A stretch of 64,000 bases of DNA from Brenneria sp. hezel4-2-4 (GCF_013155275.1 NZ_JABJXS010000002.1:62001-126000), one strand, 5' to 3'. Numbered from the stretch's first letter, positions 30,725-40,382 are shown. Made by a program: numbers and translations. Notes: generated by a model not told the origin, from the letters alone.

Positions 30725-31826
30725 TGAGTTCCGCGATCCTGAGCTGGCGAAAGCGTTGTTGCGGCGCATCCGGGCGCTGGTGGCGGAGATGCCCCAATTG
30801 CGCGAACGTCCGCTGCAACTGATGGAAGTGTGCGGCGGTCATACCCATGCGATTTTCAAGTTCGGGCTGGATCGGCTGCTGCCGCCGGAAATTGAGTTTG
30901 TGCACGGCCCGGGCTGCCCGGTGTGTGTCCTGCCGATGGGACGTATTGACGCCTGTCTGGAAATCGCCGCCCATCCTGAGGTGATCTTCTGTACCTTCGG
31001 CGACGCCATGCGCGTGCCGGGACGTCACGGTTCGTTGCAGGACGCGCGCCGTCATGGCGCGGATGTCCGCATCGTCTATTCGCCGCTGGATGCGCTGCTG
31101 CTGGCGGAAAAAAATCCGCAGCGGCAAGTGGTGTTTTTCGGTCTGGGATTTGAAACCACCATGCCCAGTACGGCGCTGACGCTGCAACAGGCCAAACGCC
31201 GCAATATCGCCAACTTCACCCTGTTCTGTCAGCACATCACCATTGTTCCGACGCTGCGCAGTTTGCTGATGCAGCCCGATCTGCGTATCGACGGTTTTCT
31301 GGCGCCGGGGCATGTCAGCATGGTTATCGGCGCTTATCCGTATCAGGCGTTATGCGATCGTTTCAATAAGCCGTTTGTGGTGACCGGATTCGAACCGTTG
31401 GATATTTTGCAGGCGTTGCTGATGCTGGTCAGTCAGATCCACGACGCGCGCTGTGAGGTGGAAAATCAGTATCGGCGCATTGTTCCCGACGGCGGCAACC
31501 ACCTGGCGCAACAGGCGATGGACGAGGTGTTTGAAACCCGGTCCAGCAGTGAATGGCGCGGCTTGGGGGAGATCGCCGATTCCGGTATGCAACTGCGCGA
31601 AGCGTATGCCGATTTTGACGCCGAACGTCGCTTCAACCCGCGGCATCAACGTATTGCGGATGAACCCGACTCGCGCTGCGGCGAGGTGTTGACCGGGCGC
31701 TGCAAGCCGGCGGATTGCCCGCTGTTTGGTCAACGTTGCACCCCGGAGAAGGCGATTGGGGCGCTGATGGTGTCCTCGGAAGGGGCGTGTGCCGCTTATT
31801 ATCAGTATCGGCGGGAGTGTGCCTGA
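30711..31826 (+). CDS. hypD: Hydrogenase iron-cyanide ligand scaffold HypD
   Basis: A 371-aa maturation factor with a [4Fe-4S] cluster, which assembles the Fe(CN)2CO group with HybG and HypE. Conserved motifs are [10 protein letters not shown] (Cys41 type), [20 protein letters not shown] and a C-terminal cysteine set ([15 protein letters not shown]). The ATG at 30711 starts MQYVDEFRD as in the family; it overlaps hybG by 14 nt, and its TGA shares a base with the hypE ATG. Confidence 0.96.
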   Translation: MQYVDEFRDPELAKALLRRIRALVAEMPQLRERPLQLMEVCGGHTHAIFKFGLDRLLPPEIEFVHGPGCPVCVLPMGRIDACLEIAAHPEVIFCTFGDAMRVPGRHGSLQDARRHGADVRIVYSPLDALLLAEKNPQRQVVFFGLGFETTMPSTALTLQQAKRRNIANFTLFCQHITIVPTLRSLLMQPDLRIDGFLAPGHVSMVIGAYPYQALCDRFNKPFVVTGFEPLDILQALLMLVSQIHDARCEVENQYRRIVPDGGNHLAQQAMDEVFETRSSSEWRGLGEIADSGMQLREAYADFDAERRFNPRHQRIADEPDSRCGEVLTGRCKPADCPLFGQRCTPEKAIGALMVSSEGACAAYYQYRRECA

Positions 31827-32869
31827 TGACGACTTCAATACAGCCGCAAAAGACGGCGCTAAAAGAAATTACCCTGGCGCATGGCAGCGGCGGCCGGGCG
31901 ATGCAACAGTTGATCGAACAGCTTTTTTTACAGGCATTTGATAATCCGCTGCTGGGGCAGCGGGAAGATCAGGCCAGACTGCCGTTGGCCCCGCTGGCGC
32001 AGCAGGGCGATCGGCTGGCGTTCACCACCGACAGCTACGTGATCGATCCAATATTTTTCCCCGGCGGGGATATCGGCAAACTGGCGGTGTGCGGCACGGC
32101 CAATGATATCGCCGTCAGCGGGGCGACGCCGCTTTACCTCTCCTGCGGTTTTATTATCGAAGAGGGCTTTGCCGGCGCCGACCTGCTGCGGATAGTTGAA
32201 TCCATGGCGCAAACCGCGCGTGACGCCGGGATACAGATTGTGACCGGCGATACCAAAGTGGTGCCGCGCGGCGCCGCCGATAAGATTTTTATCAATACGG
32301 CGGGGATCGGCGTGATACCGACGGACATTCACTGGGGAACCGGGGAAATTCGTCCCGGCGATAAAATTATCGTCAGCGGTACGCTGGGCGATCATGGCGC
32401 CACCATTCTTAACCTGCGTGAACAACTGGGGCTGGAAGCGCAACTCGCCAGCGACTGCGCGGTGCTGGCGCCGCTGATCGCGCCGCTGCGTGACATCGAC
32501 GGCGTGCGCGCATTGCGCGACGCCACGCGCGGCGGGGTGACGGCGATCCTGCATGAGTACGCGCAGGCCAGCGGCTACGGGATGGAAATCAACGAAAGCG
32601 CATTGCCGCTGAAGCAGGCGGTACGCGGCATCTGCGAGATCCTCGGGTTGGAGGCATTGAATTTCGCCAATGAGGGCAAGCTGGTGCTGGTGGTGTCGGC
32701 GGCGGCGGAAGCCGCGGTGCTGTCGGCATTACGCGCCCACCCGCTGGGGCGGGATGCGGCAACCATCGGTTCGGTGACGGAGAAGCGGCAGGTACGCCTG
32801 TGCGGGGTGTTCGGCGCTTCGCGGCTGCTGGATCTGCCGCATAATGAGCCGATGCCGAGGATTTGCTGA
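31826..32869 (+). CDS. hypE: Hydrogenase cyanide-ligand dehydratase HypE
   Basis: A 347-aa PurM-like ATP-dependent dehydratase that converts the carbamoylated C-terminal cysteine to thiocyanate. The protein ends in the essential PRIC motif. The N-terminal ITLAHGSGGRAM and FTTDSYVI with the GGDIGKLAVCGTANDIA segment are family hallmarks. The start at 31826 (TGATG junction with hypD) is chosen because upstream residues of the open frame are not conserved. It is followed by 45 nt and then the first copy of the structured mobile element. Confidence 0.95.
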   Translation: MTTSIQPQKTALKEITLAHGSGGRAMQQLIEQLFLQAFDNPLLGQREDQARLPLAPLAQQGDRLAFTTDSYVIDPIFFPGGDIGKLAVCGTANDIAVSGATPLYLSCGFIIEEGFAGADLLRIVESMAQTARDAGIQIVTGDTKVVPRGAADKIFINTAGIGVIPTDIHWGTGEIRPGDKIIVSGTLGDHGATILNLREQLGLEAQLASDCAVLAPLIAPLRDIDGVRALRDATRGGVTAILHEYAQASGYGMEINESALPLKQAVRGICEILGLEALNFANEGKLVLVVSAAAEAAVLSALRAHPLGRDAATIGSVTEKRQVRLCGVFGASRLLDLPHNEPMPRIC

Positions 32870-32914
32870 CGACATTTCCCCTTGCAGGGAGAAAGCTTCT
32901 GCCCCTGACAAGGG

Positions 32915-33250
32915 CTGCTTTTTATACTCAAATGTAGGGACTCATGAGGGGTTTTGCCCTTACCCGGCTTCAGAAATTATGCTGAGGAGATAGCAGGCTT
33001 AGGATGAGCCGCATGGACGCGGCGAAAGCTTGCGTCACGTCGGGAACGTGTCGCAAGCGGTCCGTTAAGCCTGATACCGACGAAGGCACCTGCGCAGCAG
33101 GCATAATTTCAGCCGGAAGCCAGGGTTCTCAGGGCTGCGGCGACTGAGCGCCCTGAGTCGGGCGCGTGCTTCGACGTAGCATAAAAATACCTTTCTTTTC
33201 GCGCACGAAATAGCACTGAACTTACATAGAAACCTGTATAAACAGAAAAG
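32915..33250 (+). mobile_element. Older copy of a Tn5/IS50-ended MITE-like element carrying a structured RNA (copy 1)
   Basis: This stretch aligns over its length with 53677-54025. The left end CTGCTTTTTATACTCAAAT matches the IS50 outside end at 14 of 19 positions. The right end is eroded (a remnant GTATAAACAG near 33236-33245), so the boundary is approximate and no target duplication remains. Inside, conserved single-stranded blocks (loop CGGGA; the 14-nt loop at 33136-33149; ATACCTTTCTTTTCGCGCAC) separate helices whose sequence differs from copy 2 but which still pair. Helices: 32947-32950/32957-32960; 32964-32982/33101-33116; 32994-33001/33066-33073; 33008-33012/33019-33023; 33028-33040/33046-33058; 33089-33093/33097-33101; 33128-33135/33150-33157. 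There is no ORF inside. It separates hypE from hypF. Confidence 0.8.
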
Positions 33251-33270
33251 GAATATATCCCCACGTAAGC

Positions 33271-35568
33271 ATGAACAACAACGGTATTCAAATCCGGGTA
33301 AAAGGCAAAGTGCAGGGGGTGGGATTCCGGCCTTATGTCTGGCAGTTGGCGCATCGGCTGAAGCTGTGCGGCAGCGTCAGCAATGACGGCGCCGGGGTAC
33401 TGATTCATCTTTATCCGTCGGAAAATATTGAACGCTTTATTAGCGAACTCTCGGCCGGGTGCCCGCCGCTGGCGCATATCGACAGCATTGCCAGCCAGCC
33501 GTGGCAGTGGACGACAATACCTACGGCATTCGAGATTGAACACAGCGGCGCCGGGCAGATGGATACGCAGGTGGTGCCGGATGCGGCCACCTGTGAAGCC
33601 TGCCGGCGCGAAATGAACGACCCGGCTAATCGCCGTTATCGCTATCCGTTTATCAACTGCACCCACTGCGGCCCGCGTTTTACCATTATTCGTCGGATGC
33701 CCTACGACCGCCCATTTACCGCAATGGCGGATTTCCCGCTGTGTCCGCGCTGTCTGGCGGAATATCAGCACCCGGCGGATCGCCGTTTTCATGCTCAGCC
33801 GAACGCCTGTGCGCAGTGCGGCCCGCAGGTATGGTCGGCGGCAGGGGCGGCGCAGCGACAGGTTGAAGGGGATGAGGCCATTCTTCAGGCCGCCGCCGCC
33901 CTGCTAACGGGGAAAATTGTGGCAATCAAGGGCATTGGCGGCTTTCATCTGGCCTGCGACGCCACCAATACACCGGCTGTTCAACGCCTGCGCCAGCGTA
34001 AACATCGCCCCGGCAAGCCGCTGGCGGTGATGTCGCCGGATGCGGCATGGCTTGAGAGATGCGCCGACGTGGCCGATATGCCGGCGGCGTTGAGGTTGCT
34101 GGAAAGTACGGCGGCGCCGATTGTTCTGTTGCCGTTGCGCCGGGACGGCCCGCTGTCTGAGGCAATCGCCCCCGGTCTGTGTGAAGTCGGGCTGATGTTG
34201 CCCGCCAATCCGTTGCAGCATCTGTTGCTGGCGCAGGTTAATCGCCCGCTGGTGATGACCTCCGGTAATGCCGGCGGTAAGCCCCCGGCGTTGACCAATG
34301 CGCAGGCGTTGGAGCAACTGAGCGGCATTGCCGATCTGTGGTTAATGCACAATCGGGATATTGTGCAACGGGCCGATGACTCGCTGGTGAGGCTGCTCGA
34401 CCACGATTTATTTAACAATAGGGCGGAAATGCTGCGTCGGGCGCGTGGCTATGTGCCGGATGCGTTACCGCTGCCGCCGGGTTTCGTCGGGCAGCCTGCG
34501 CTGCTGGCGATGGGCGCCGATTTAAAAAACACGTTTTGTTTACTGCGCGAGGAAAACGCGATTGTCAGCCAGCATCTTGGCGATCTGGCGGACGGCGATA
34601 TCGAGCGGCAATATCGCCAGTCCATCACGCTGTTTGAGAATATTTACCGTTTTGCGCCCAATGCGGTGGTGGTTGATGCGCATCCCGGCTATATCAGTCA
34701 TCGTCTGGGAAAAGATCTGGCCGAACAGCGGCAAATCCCCTGCATTGAGGTATTGCATCATCACGCCCATATCGTTTCTTGTCTGGCGGAACACCGCTGG
34801 CCGCGCGACGCCGGCCCGGTGATTGGGTTGGCGCTGGACGGCATTGGTTATGGCGCCGACGGCCAGTGGTGGGGCGGAGAATGTTTGCTGGCGGACTATG
34901 CCCGCTGCCGGCATAGCGGCGGATTACCGGCCGTCGCGTTACCCGGCGGCGATCTGGCCGCCCGTCAGCCGTGGCGCAATCTGCTGGCGCAGTGGCTGCG
35001 CTTTGTGCCTGACTGGGCATCGTTGCCGGAAGCGGCGGCGATCCCGGCCGATCCCTCCGCGCTGCTCAGTAAGGCGATTGAGCGGGGGATCAATGCGCCG
35101 TTGGCGTCGTCCACCGGGCGCTTGTTTGATGCGGTCGCCGCCGCGACGGGGTTCGCCGCCCTGAGCCAAAGCTGGGAAGGGGAAGCGGCCTGCTGGCTGG
35201 AGTCGCTGGCGCGGAGGAGCCGGCAATGGCAGCCTCCGGTCACGCTGCCGCTGCTGGCGGATAACCGCCTGGATTTGGCGACCTTCTGGCGGCAGTGGCT
35301 AGCCTATCGCGCGGCGCCGGCCGACAGAGCCTATGCGTTTCATCTGGCGCTGGCGCAGGGCTTTGCCGCGCTGGCCCGACGGGCGGCGGAACAGCATGGC
35401 GTCAATACGGTTGTGCTGTGCGGCGGCGTTATGCACAACCGATTGCTGTCCGAACTGCTGCATCAGCAGTTGCATGGATTCACGATACTGCAACCGCAAC
35501 GGCTACCCGCCGGCGACGGCGGCCTGTCGCTGGGGCAGGCGCTGATCGCGGCGGAGAGATTATCTTAA
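33271..35568 (+). CDS. hypF: Carbamoyltransferase HypF
   Basis: A 765-aa enzyme making the carbamoyl-AMP and thiocarbamate precursor of the hydrogenase cyanide ligands. Domains in order: acylphosphatase (residues 5-90, GVGFRPYVW), two zinc-finger-like motifs with CEAC, CTHCGPR, CPRC and CAQC (about 110-190), a YrdC-like carbamoyl-AMP domain (about 200-390), and a Kae1/TobZ-like domain containing HHHAHIVS (about 490-500). Start ATG at 33271 lies just outside the mobile element, whose remains fill the gap to hypE; hypF may therefore be transcribed by read-through or from a promoter within the element. Confidence 0.95.
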   Translation: MNNNGIQIRVKGKVQGVGFRPYVWQLAHRLKLCGSVSNDGAGVLIHLYPSENIERFISELSAGCPPLAHIDSIASQPWQWTTIPTAFEIEHSGAGQMDTQVVPDAATCEACRREMNDPANRRYRYPFINCTHCGPRFTIIRRMPYDRPFTAMADFPLCPRCLAEYQHPADRRFHAQPNACAQCGPQVWSAAGAAQRQVEGDEAILQAAAALLTGKIVAIKGIGGFHLACDATNTPAVQRLRQRKHRPGKPLAVMSPDAAWLERCADVADMPAALRLLESTAAPIVLLPLRRDGPLSEAIAPGLCEVGLMLPANPLQHLLLAQVNRPLVMTSGNAGGKPPALTNAQALEQLSGIADLWLMHNRDIVQRADDSLVRLLDHDLFNNRAEMLRRARGYVPDALPLPPGFVGQPALLAMGADLKNTFCLLREENAIVSQHLGDLADGDIERQYRQSITLFENIYRFAPNAVVVDAHPGYISHRLGKDLAEQRQIPCIEVLHHHAHIVSCLAEHRWPRDAGPVIGLALDGIGYGADGQWWGGECLLADYARCRHSGGLPAVALPGGDLAARQPWRNLLAQWLRFVPDWASLPEAAAIPADPSALLSKAIERGINAPLASSTGRLFDAVAAATGFAALSQSWEGEAACWLESLARRSRQWQPPVTLPLLADNRLDLATFWRQWLAYRAAPADRAYAFHLALAQGFAALARRAAEQHGVNTVVLCGGVMHNRLLSELLHQQLHGFTILQPQRLPAGDGGLSLGQALIAAERLS

Positions 35569-35935
35569 TGAAGAATAATTAATTATCCTCCCGTTGAGGG
35601 TAGCGCTCTTTATTTTTAATACATTGTTTATAAATAGTATTTTCTCATGCCGCCGCTTTCGGTTAATCCTCTTTATTTCCTGAAAATTAATAAATTTTAA
35701 TAAAGCGCTCTTTGGTATCATTCTGATAACAACTAAAAGGCTTTTTTATTTTTAATGTATTGAAAAACAAAATAAATATTTATTTTATTTTCTTCATCTG
35801 GTTAATGATTTGGTTAATAAATCGCGTCATTACTGAAATAACCGAATAAGGGCGTTCGCTATTCAGCCAGCCTTATTGATAAATAAAAATAATTATCATT
35901 TAATCATTCCATTGCTTCTGACGGGATGGATATGA
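35569..35935 (+). promoter_or_regulatory. AT-rich hypF-chuW intergenic region
   Basis: About 367 bp, strongly AT-rich, with no credible gene. It holds the chuW promoter region and the Fur-like box listed separately. No clear terminator for hypF was found; there is only a weakly structured AT-rich stretch after its stop. Confidence 0.5.
35882..35900 (+). promoter_or_regulatory. Fur-box-like site before chuW
   Basis: AATAAAAATAATTATCATT matches the 19-bp Fur consensus (GATAATGATAATCATTATC) at 13 positions and lies 36 bp before the chuW start codon. Haem-utilisation genes of this family are iron-repressed through Fur, so the location supports the assignment. AT-rich DNA raises the chance of a fortuitous match. 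Confidence 0.55.
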
Positions 35936-37249
35936 ATGAACATAGATTTGACGCCCTATTATGCCCGGCCAGGCGAACAGCCGTTTGATTCGCGACGTAT
36001 GGCTATGCCCTGGCGCAATCATGTGCCGCTTTCTCCTGAACAGATCCCCGCCAGTTGGCAGGCATTGAAACAGCAGGTTTTGCCAGCCCGCAAGCGCCTG
36101 CTGTATTTGCATATTCCTTTCTGCGCGACGCACTGTACCTTCTGCGGCTTTTATCAAAATAAACTGCGTGCGGACAGCACCGAAACCTACACCCGTTATC
36201 TGTTGCAGGAACTGGCGATGGAGGCAGACAGCGCGCTGCATCAGTCGGCTCCGATTCACGCGGTTTATTTTGGCGGGGGCACGCCGACGGCGCTGGCCGC
36301 TAATGAGCTTGAACAGATTATCCGCGCCATTCGCGCCTCGCTGCCGTTGGCCCCGGACTGCGAGATTACCATCGAAGGGCGGGCGATGGATTTTGACGAT
36401 GAGCGGATTGATGCCTGTCTGGACGCGGGAGCCAACCGTTTTTCCATCGGTATTCAAACCTTTGATAGCCGTATTCGCCAGCGCATGGCGCGCACGTCCG
36501 ATAAACAGCAGTCGATCCGCTTTCTGCAACGGCTGTGCCAGCGCGATCGCGCGGCGGTGGTGTGTGACCTGATTTTCGGCCTGCCGGGGCAGACGCCGGA
36601 AATCTGGCGTGAAGATTTGGCGATTGTCAGCGATCTGCCGCTGGATGGCGTTGATCTTTATGCGCTGAATCTGCTGCCCACCACGCCATTAGCCAGGGCG
36701 GCGGAAAACCAGCGGGTCGACCTGCCGGATGTCACCGCGCGGCGTGATTTTTACCGCACCGGCGCGGCATTTCTGGCGCAGGCGGGTTGGCATCAATTGA
36801 GCAACAGCCACTGGGCCAGAACGACCCGGGAGCGCAATCTGTATAACCTGTTGATCAAACAAGGCGCGGATTGTCTGGCGATGGGCAGCGGCGCGGGCGG
36901 TAATCTGAATGGTCAGTCCTATATGATGGAGCGCAGTCTGGAACGCTATTACCAGCTTGTGGATCAGGGGCAAAAACCGATCATGATGATGACCCCCGCC
37001 AGTCCGGCCGGTCTCTGGCAGCACCAGCTTCAGGCGGGCATTGAAGTGGGACGCATCGTACTGCCGCAGCTGACAGACCGGGCCAATGAGCTACAGCCGT
37101 TGCTCAGCCAGTGGCACCAGGCGGGACTCACCCGCGACGACTCGACCTGCCTGCGTTTAACCGATGACGGCCGCTTCTGGGCAAACAATCTGATGCAGGC
37201 ATTGCAGCAAATTATTCCGCAGCTAAATGCCAAAGAACACGCTTATTAA
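35936..37249 (+). CDS. chuW: Anaerobic haem-degrading radical SAM methyltransferase ChuW/HutW
   Basis: A 437-aa radical SAM protein of the HemN-like branch. The cluster motif is CATHCTFC (near residues 62-69), then YFGGGTPT, EGRAMDF and SIGIQTFD, with a HemW-type C-terminal domain. ChuW opens the porphyrin ring of haem without oxygen, giving anaerobilin and free iron. It is followed by chuX and chuY as in E. coli O157:H7, supporting this function over coproporphyrinogen oxidase. Start ATG at 35936 after a purine-rich GGATATGA. Confidence 0.9.
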   Translation: MNIDLTPYYARPGEQPFDSRRMAMPWRNHVPLSPEQIPASWQALKQQVLPARKRLLYLHIPFCATHCTFCGFYQNKLRADSTETYTRYLLQELAMEADSALHQSAPIHAVYFGGGTPTALAANELEQIIRAIRASLPLAPDCEITIEGRAMDFDDERIDACLDAGANRFSIGIQTFDSRIRQRMARTSDKQQSIRFLQRLCQRDRAAVVCDLIFGLPGQTPEIWREDLAIVSDLPLDGVDLYALNLLPTTPLARAAENQRVDLPDVTARRDFYRTGAAFLAQAGWHQLSNSHWARTTRERNLYNLLIKQGADCLAMGSGAGGNLNGQSYMMERSLERYYQLVDQGQKPIMMMTPASPAGLWQHQLQAGIEVGRIVLPQLTDRANELQPLLSQWHQAGLTRDDSTCLRLTDDGRFWANNLMQALQQIIPQLNAKEHAY

Positions 37250-37262
37250 GGGGAACTTGCTC

Positions 37263-37757
37263 ATGACATTGCATGATTTACTTGCTACCAATCCCGACGG
37301 CACGCTGGAAGATATCGCCAGCCAGTACAACACCTCGCTGTTCAAGGTGGTCAAGGCGCTGCCGGCGGCGCAGTGCGTCATTGTGCCGGGCGATCGGTTC
37401 GACCGCGTGTGGGAGAGCATCGCCGGTTGGGGGGAAGTGACGTTAATCAGCCATACGGCAGACGCCATTCTGGAATTCAAAAGCGCATTGCCAACGGGAA
37501 CGCACCGTCACGGTTATTTTAATCTGCGCGGCAACAATGGATTGAGCGGACATATTCGCGCGGTTAACTGCCGGCATATTGCCTTTATTGAACGGAAGTT
37601 TATGGGAATGGACACCGCGTCCGTGGTGTTTTTTAATGCCGACGGCGCTGCTATGTTTAAGATCTTTCTTGGACGGGATAGCCATCGTCAACTGTTAACC
37701 TCGCAGGTCGATGCGTTCCATACATTAGCGATTGAGTTACAACCGGAGCAGGTATGA
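37263..37757 (+). CDS. chuX: Haem utilisation protein ChuX/HutX
   Basis: A 164-aa cytoplasmic haem-binding protein, exactly the length of E. coli ChuX, thought to traffic haem to ChuW or store it. Conserved segments include FNLRGNNGLSGHIRAVNCRHIAFI and the RKFMGMDTASVVFFN region. The start ATG at 37263 follows AAGGGGAAC; an upstream in-frame ATG at 37227 lies inside chuW and is not conserved. Its end overlaps chuY by 4 nt. Confidence 0.9.
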   Translation: MTLHDLLATNPDGTLEDIASQYNTSLFKVVKALPAAQCVIVPGDRFDRVWESIAGWGEVTLISHTADAILEFKSALPTGTHRHGYFNLRGNNGLSGHIRAVNCRHIAFIERKFMGMDTASVVFFNADGAAMFKIFLGRDSHRQLLTSQVDAFHTLAIELQPEQV

Positions 37758-38383
37758 CGTGGCTACTATTTGGAGCAGGTCAGGGCGTGGGGGCCTGTTT
37801 ATTACAGCGGGCCATTGAGTGTAAGCAATCGGTGGTGGTCGTGCTACGCGATCCTGAACAGGCCTCCCAGTGGCGCGCCCAGGGGATAACCGTGGTGCAG
37901 GGGGATGCCTGTGATGCCGAGGTGGTGGCGAAAGCCTGCCGAGCGGCGGGCGAGTCGGCGATCGTGGTGTCGACGATGGGCGGCGGCGCAGTGAACTATC
38001 ACGGCCATCGCGTGGTGATCGACGGCGTGGAGCAGGCGGGCATCACGCGCATGTTGCTGGTGACGTCCCTGGGTTGCGGCGACGGTTGGCCGTTGTTGTC
38101 AACGCGGGCTAAAGCCGCGTTTGGACAGGCCGTACGGGAAAAATCGCTGGCGGAAAGCTGGTTACAGACCAGTTCGCTGGACTATTGTATCGTCCGTCCG
38201 GGCGGGCTGTTGGATGTTGTCGCCACGCATAACGCGCGGCTAACGCAGGGGAATGCCGTATTGGGGCTGGTGTCGCGTCAGGATGTGGCGCTGGCCGTCG
38301 ATCGGCTTTTGCAACAGCCGCTCTTCGGTAATCAGATTTATAACCTCATCGATCCTGAACTTGAACTACCCGCCATGCCGTAA
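37754..38383 (+). CDS. chuY: Anaerobilin reductase-like protein ChuY
   Basis: A 209-aa NAD(P)-binding Rossmann-fold protein related to flavin reductase BLVRB-type and NmrA-like SDRs. The dinucleotide motif is GAGQGVGA near residues 7-14, with VSTMGGG and VRPGG further on. ChuY of enterohaemorrhagic E. coli reduces anaerobilin, the ChuW product, with NADPH. Position third in a chuWXY operon with a 4-nt overlap is the main reason for this name. Confidence 0.85.
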   Translation: MTWLLFGAGQGVGACLLQRAIECKQSVVVVLRDPEQASQWRAQGITVVQGDACDAEVVAKACRAAGESAIVVSTMGGGAVNYHGHRVVIDGVEQAGITRMLLVTSLGCGDGWPLLSTRAKAAFGQAVREKSLAESWLQTSSLDYCIVRPGGLLDVVATHNARLTQGNAVLGLVSRQDVALAVDRLLQQPLFGNQIYNLIDPELELPAMP

Positions 38384-38404
38384 TCCGATGGGCGTCTGAC
38401 GCGT

Positions 38405-38437
38405 GCCGATACCGCTCCGCGAAAGCGGGGCATCGGC
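38405..38437 (+). other. Hairpin after the chuWXY operon
   Basis: GCCGAT (38405-38410) pairs with ATCGGC (38432-38437), with an inner CCGCT/AGCGG stem. No T-run follows, so it is a weak or Rho-assisted terminator at best. Confidence 0.4.
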
Positions 38438-38569
38438 CGGCGTCGCCATCAATCCCCACTTCTCCCAAACGACATCCGTTATCTTATGTCTATACTCTAA
38501 TCGACGGCAGACAATGTTGTTATTTTGTTAATGGCATAAATGTATCCATGAGCGTAACGGGTGGTGGTG

Positions 38570-39046
38570 ATGGATGAGGTGAAACGCATTCTGACCGAGG
38601 AAATCGAGAAAATTAACCGCAAAGAAAAACGCGATAATAAAATAAGGTTTAGTCGAAAATTCATACAGACTCATCCTTATCTTGTTACCGGGATGCTGGT
38701 CAGCTATGTTCCGGTCGCTGCTATTCTGATCTACGTCTCTTATTTTGGCTGGCCTTATTTCGTCGGCTTTACGCTGTTCGTGCTGGTGATGACACTGTCT
38801 CTCTCATTGGACATTCGTCCTCGATATCGCTTCGAGGACATTGATGTGTTGGATCTGCGCGTCGGCTACAACGGCGAATGGTTCACCATTCGGCATGTGC
38901 CGCAAGACGCGTTGGATAAGCTCTTGGGTAATGAAAATGTCCCGGCTTCGGTGAAAACAGGAATAGAAAAAATCCTGTCGACCAAAGGTGAAGTGGATTT
39001 TTACGACGTCTTTTCGTTGGCCTATCGTCAACCGTCTCCAGAGTGA
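38570..39046 (+). CDS. ylaC: YlaC family inner-membrane protein
   Basis: A 158-aa protein resembling E. coli YlaC: a charged N-terminal segment (EKRDNKIRFSRKFI), two transmembrane helices (about residues 40-85), and a conserved cytoplasmic domain (PRYRFEDIDVLDLRV, YNGEWF, then FYDVFSLA). Function is unknown, although E. coli ylaC has been linked to acid or stress responses. Three in-frame GTG codons precede the ATG at 38570; the ATG is chosen because it aligns with the family start. Confidence 0.85.
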   Translation: MDEVKRILTEEIEKINRKEKRDNKIRFSRKFIQTHPYLVTGMLVSYVPVAAILIYVSYFGWPYFVGFTLFVLVMTLSLSLDIRPRYRFEDIDVLDLRVGYNGEWFTIRHVPQDALDKLLGNENVPASVKTGIEKILSTKGEVDFYDVFSLAYRQPSPE

Positions 39047-39142
39047 TCGGCAGAGGCGGCGCGTTTTGCTTTTATGCTGCGTTGACGCGCCGGATGGCGT
39101 AAGATTTTCGTTGATTCCAGAGACGGCGGGTAGAACAGAACC

Positions 39143-39865
39143 ATGAGCAAAAAGAGAGTGCTGGTTATTCAGATGGGGGAGCCGCCGCAGGGCATTTCCT
39201 CGCAGGTTGGGCAACAGGGAAAATGGTTTAGCGATGCGCTGCCGGACGGAACAGAAAATCTGCATGTGGTGCGCCCCGATCGGGGAGACGCCCTGCCTCC
39301 GTTTGATGGTGTGTCGGCGGTGATTATTTCCGGTTCGTGGGCGATGGTGACCGACCGGCTGGAATGGAGCGAGTATACGGCGGGTTGGCTGCGTGAGGCA
39401 TTTTATGCCGATATGCCGATGCTGGGCGTTTGTTATGGACACCAGTTGCTGGCTGACGCGCTGGGCGGCACGGTGGGAAATAACCCGAATGGCAAAGAAA
39501 TCGGCGTGCAGCTTGTGACCGTCAATGACGGAGCGGAAAACGACGTCTGGCTACAACATCATCCCCGGCAGTTTACCGCCTATCTCTCCCATCAGCAGTC
39601 GGTGCTGGTTCCACCTGCCGGGGCGCAGGTATTGGCGGGGTCGCAGGCCGATCGTTGTCAGATTATCCGCTATAGCGATCGGGTGCTGACGCTACAGTTT
39701 CACCCGGAATTTAACGTGGCGATCATGCAGGCATGTTTACGCTATAACGACGCCGCATTGCGGCAGGCGGGTTATGATGTCGGGCGACTAATGGACATTG
39801 CGCAGGAGCCGGTTTGGTCGCGCCGGATTCTACTGGATTTTGTTCAGCGCTATGGCGCGCGATAG
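39143..39865 (+). CDS. Class I glutamine amidotransferase-like protein (YfeJ/GuaA-N type)
   Basis: A 240-aa stand-alone class I glutamine amidotransferase domain. The nucleophile elbow is GVCYGHQLLADALGG (Cys near residue 97), and the His-Glu pair lies in LQFHPEFN, giving a complete catalytic triad. Such proteins resemble the GMP synthetase glutaminase half and are annotated as YfeJ in Salmonella; the ammonia acceptor is unknown. It is monocistronic, with a strong terminator 75 nt after the stop. Confidence 0.82.
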   Translation: MSKKRVLVIQMGEPPQGISSQVGQQGKWFSDALPDGTENLHVVRPDRGDALPPFDGVSAVIISGSWAMVTDRLEWSEYTAGWLREAFYADMPMLGVCYGHQLLADALGGTVGNNPNGKEIGVQLVTVNDGAENDVWLQHHPRQFTAYLSHQQSVLVPPAGAQVLAGSQADRCQIIRYSDRVLTLQFHPEFNVAIMQACLRYNDAALRQAGYDVGRLMDIAQEPVWSRRILLDFVQRYGAR

Positions 39866-39940
39866 TGCATTCCTTAGCCGATAAATTTGTTTCGGCTATT
39901 TACGACATACCCTTCAAACCTCTCACTAAATAAGAAAAAT

Positions 39941-39978
39941 TAAGCCCCGGTCATATTATTAACCGGGGCTTATTTATT
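39941..39978 (+). terminator. Rho-independent terminator, possibly bidirectional
   Basis: TAAGCCCCGGT (39941-39951) pairs perfectly with ACCGGGGCTTA (39962-39972), followed by TTTATT; on the opposite strand the stem is followed by ATTTTTCTTATT. Confidence 0.85.
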
Positions 39979-40382
39979 GGTGCAGGCAAATAAATCAGCC
40001 CCTCAAGCATTGGATAAAAAATAACATACGGGTGTTTTACCCGCCATACTTAAGGTTGTATGTGCGTGGGCCTCAGTCCGCAGGGGCCGCTTCCGGCGGG
40101 TTTGCCAGTCATCTGAATTAGTTGGATATATAAAATAATACAAATGATTATTATTTTTATTATCAATTCAATTATTGGCGATGCATCGACTAGGCTGCGC
40201 TGATTTTGTGACGTGAATGTTGTTATTTGGATAAATATTTGAGGTTTTATTATTTCGGAGCATAATACTTATTGTTAATAAGGTCTTTAGCGGTCTCATG
40301 ACCGCTTTATTCTTTCCTATAAAAAGAAATAAACGTTTTATCCCGACTTTTACTGTGAGCGATGTGGTGTGAGGAGTTTTCC
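39979..40382 (+). promoter_or_regulatory. Intergenic region upstream of fdoG
   Basis: About 400 bp with no gene. Its first part (roughly 40030-40110) is GC-rich and imperfectly palindromic; the rest is very AT-rich and presumably carries the fdo promoter. A terminator-like hairpin (listed separately) lies about 75 bp before the start codon. I did not find a convincing FNR or NarL site. The ribosome site GAGGAG ends 6 nt before the ATG at 40383. Confidence 0.5.
40289..40317 (+). terminator. Terminator-like hairpin in the fdoG leader
   Basis: AGCGGTC (40289-40295) pairs perfectly with GACCGCT (40300-40306) around a TCAT tetraloop, followed by TTATTCTTT. If the promoter lies upstream of it this would be an attenuator; otherwise the fdo promoter must lie within the final 70 bp. 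Confidence 0.5.

Noticed and set aside
32236-33250. Possibility that the structured element is simply the terminator region of the hyb-hyp operon.
   Set aside because: It has seven or more separate helices, no terminal U-run, and a homologue at an unrelated locus with transposon ends.
40030-40140. GC-rich, imperfectly palindromic stretch that might be a third copy of the structured element or a dispersed enterobacterial palindrome.
   Set aside because: None of the conserved blocks of the element occur here and there are no IS50-like ends. It loosely resembles palindromic intergenic repeats known from soft-rot bacteria, but pairing is too poor to claim.
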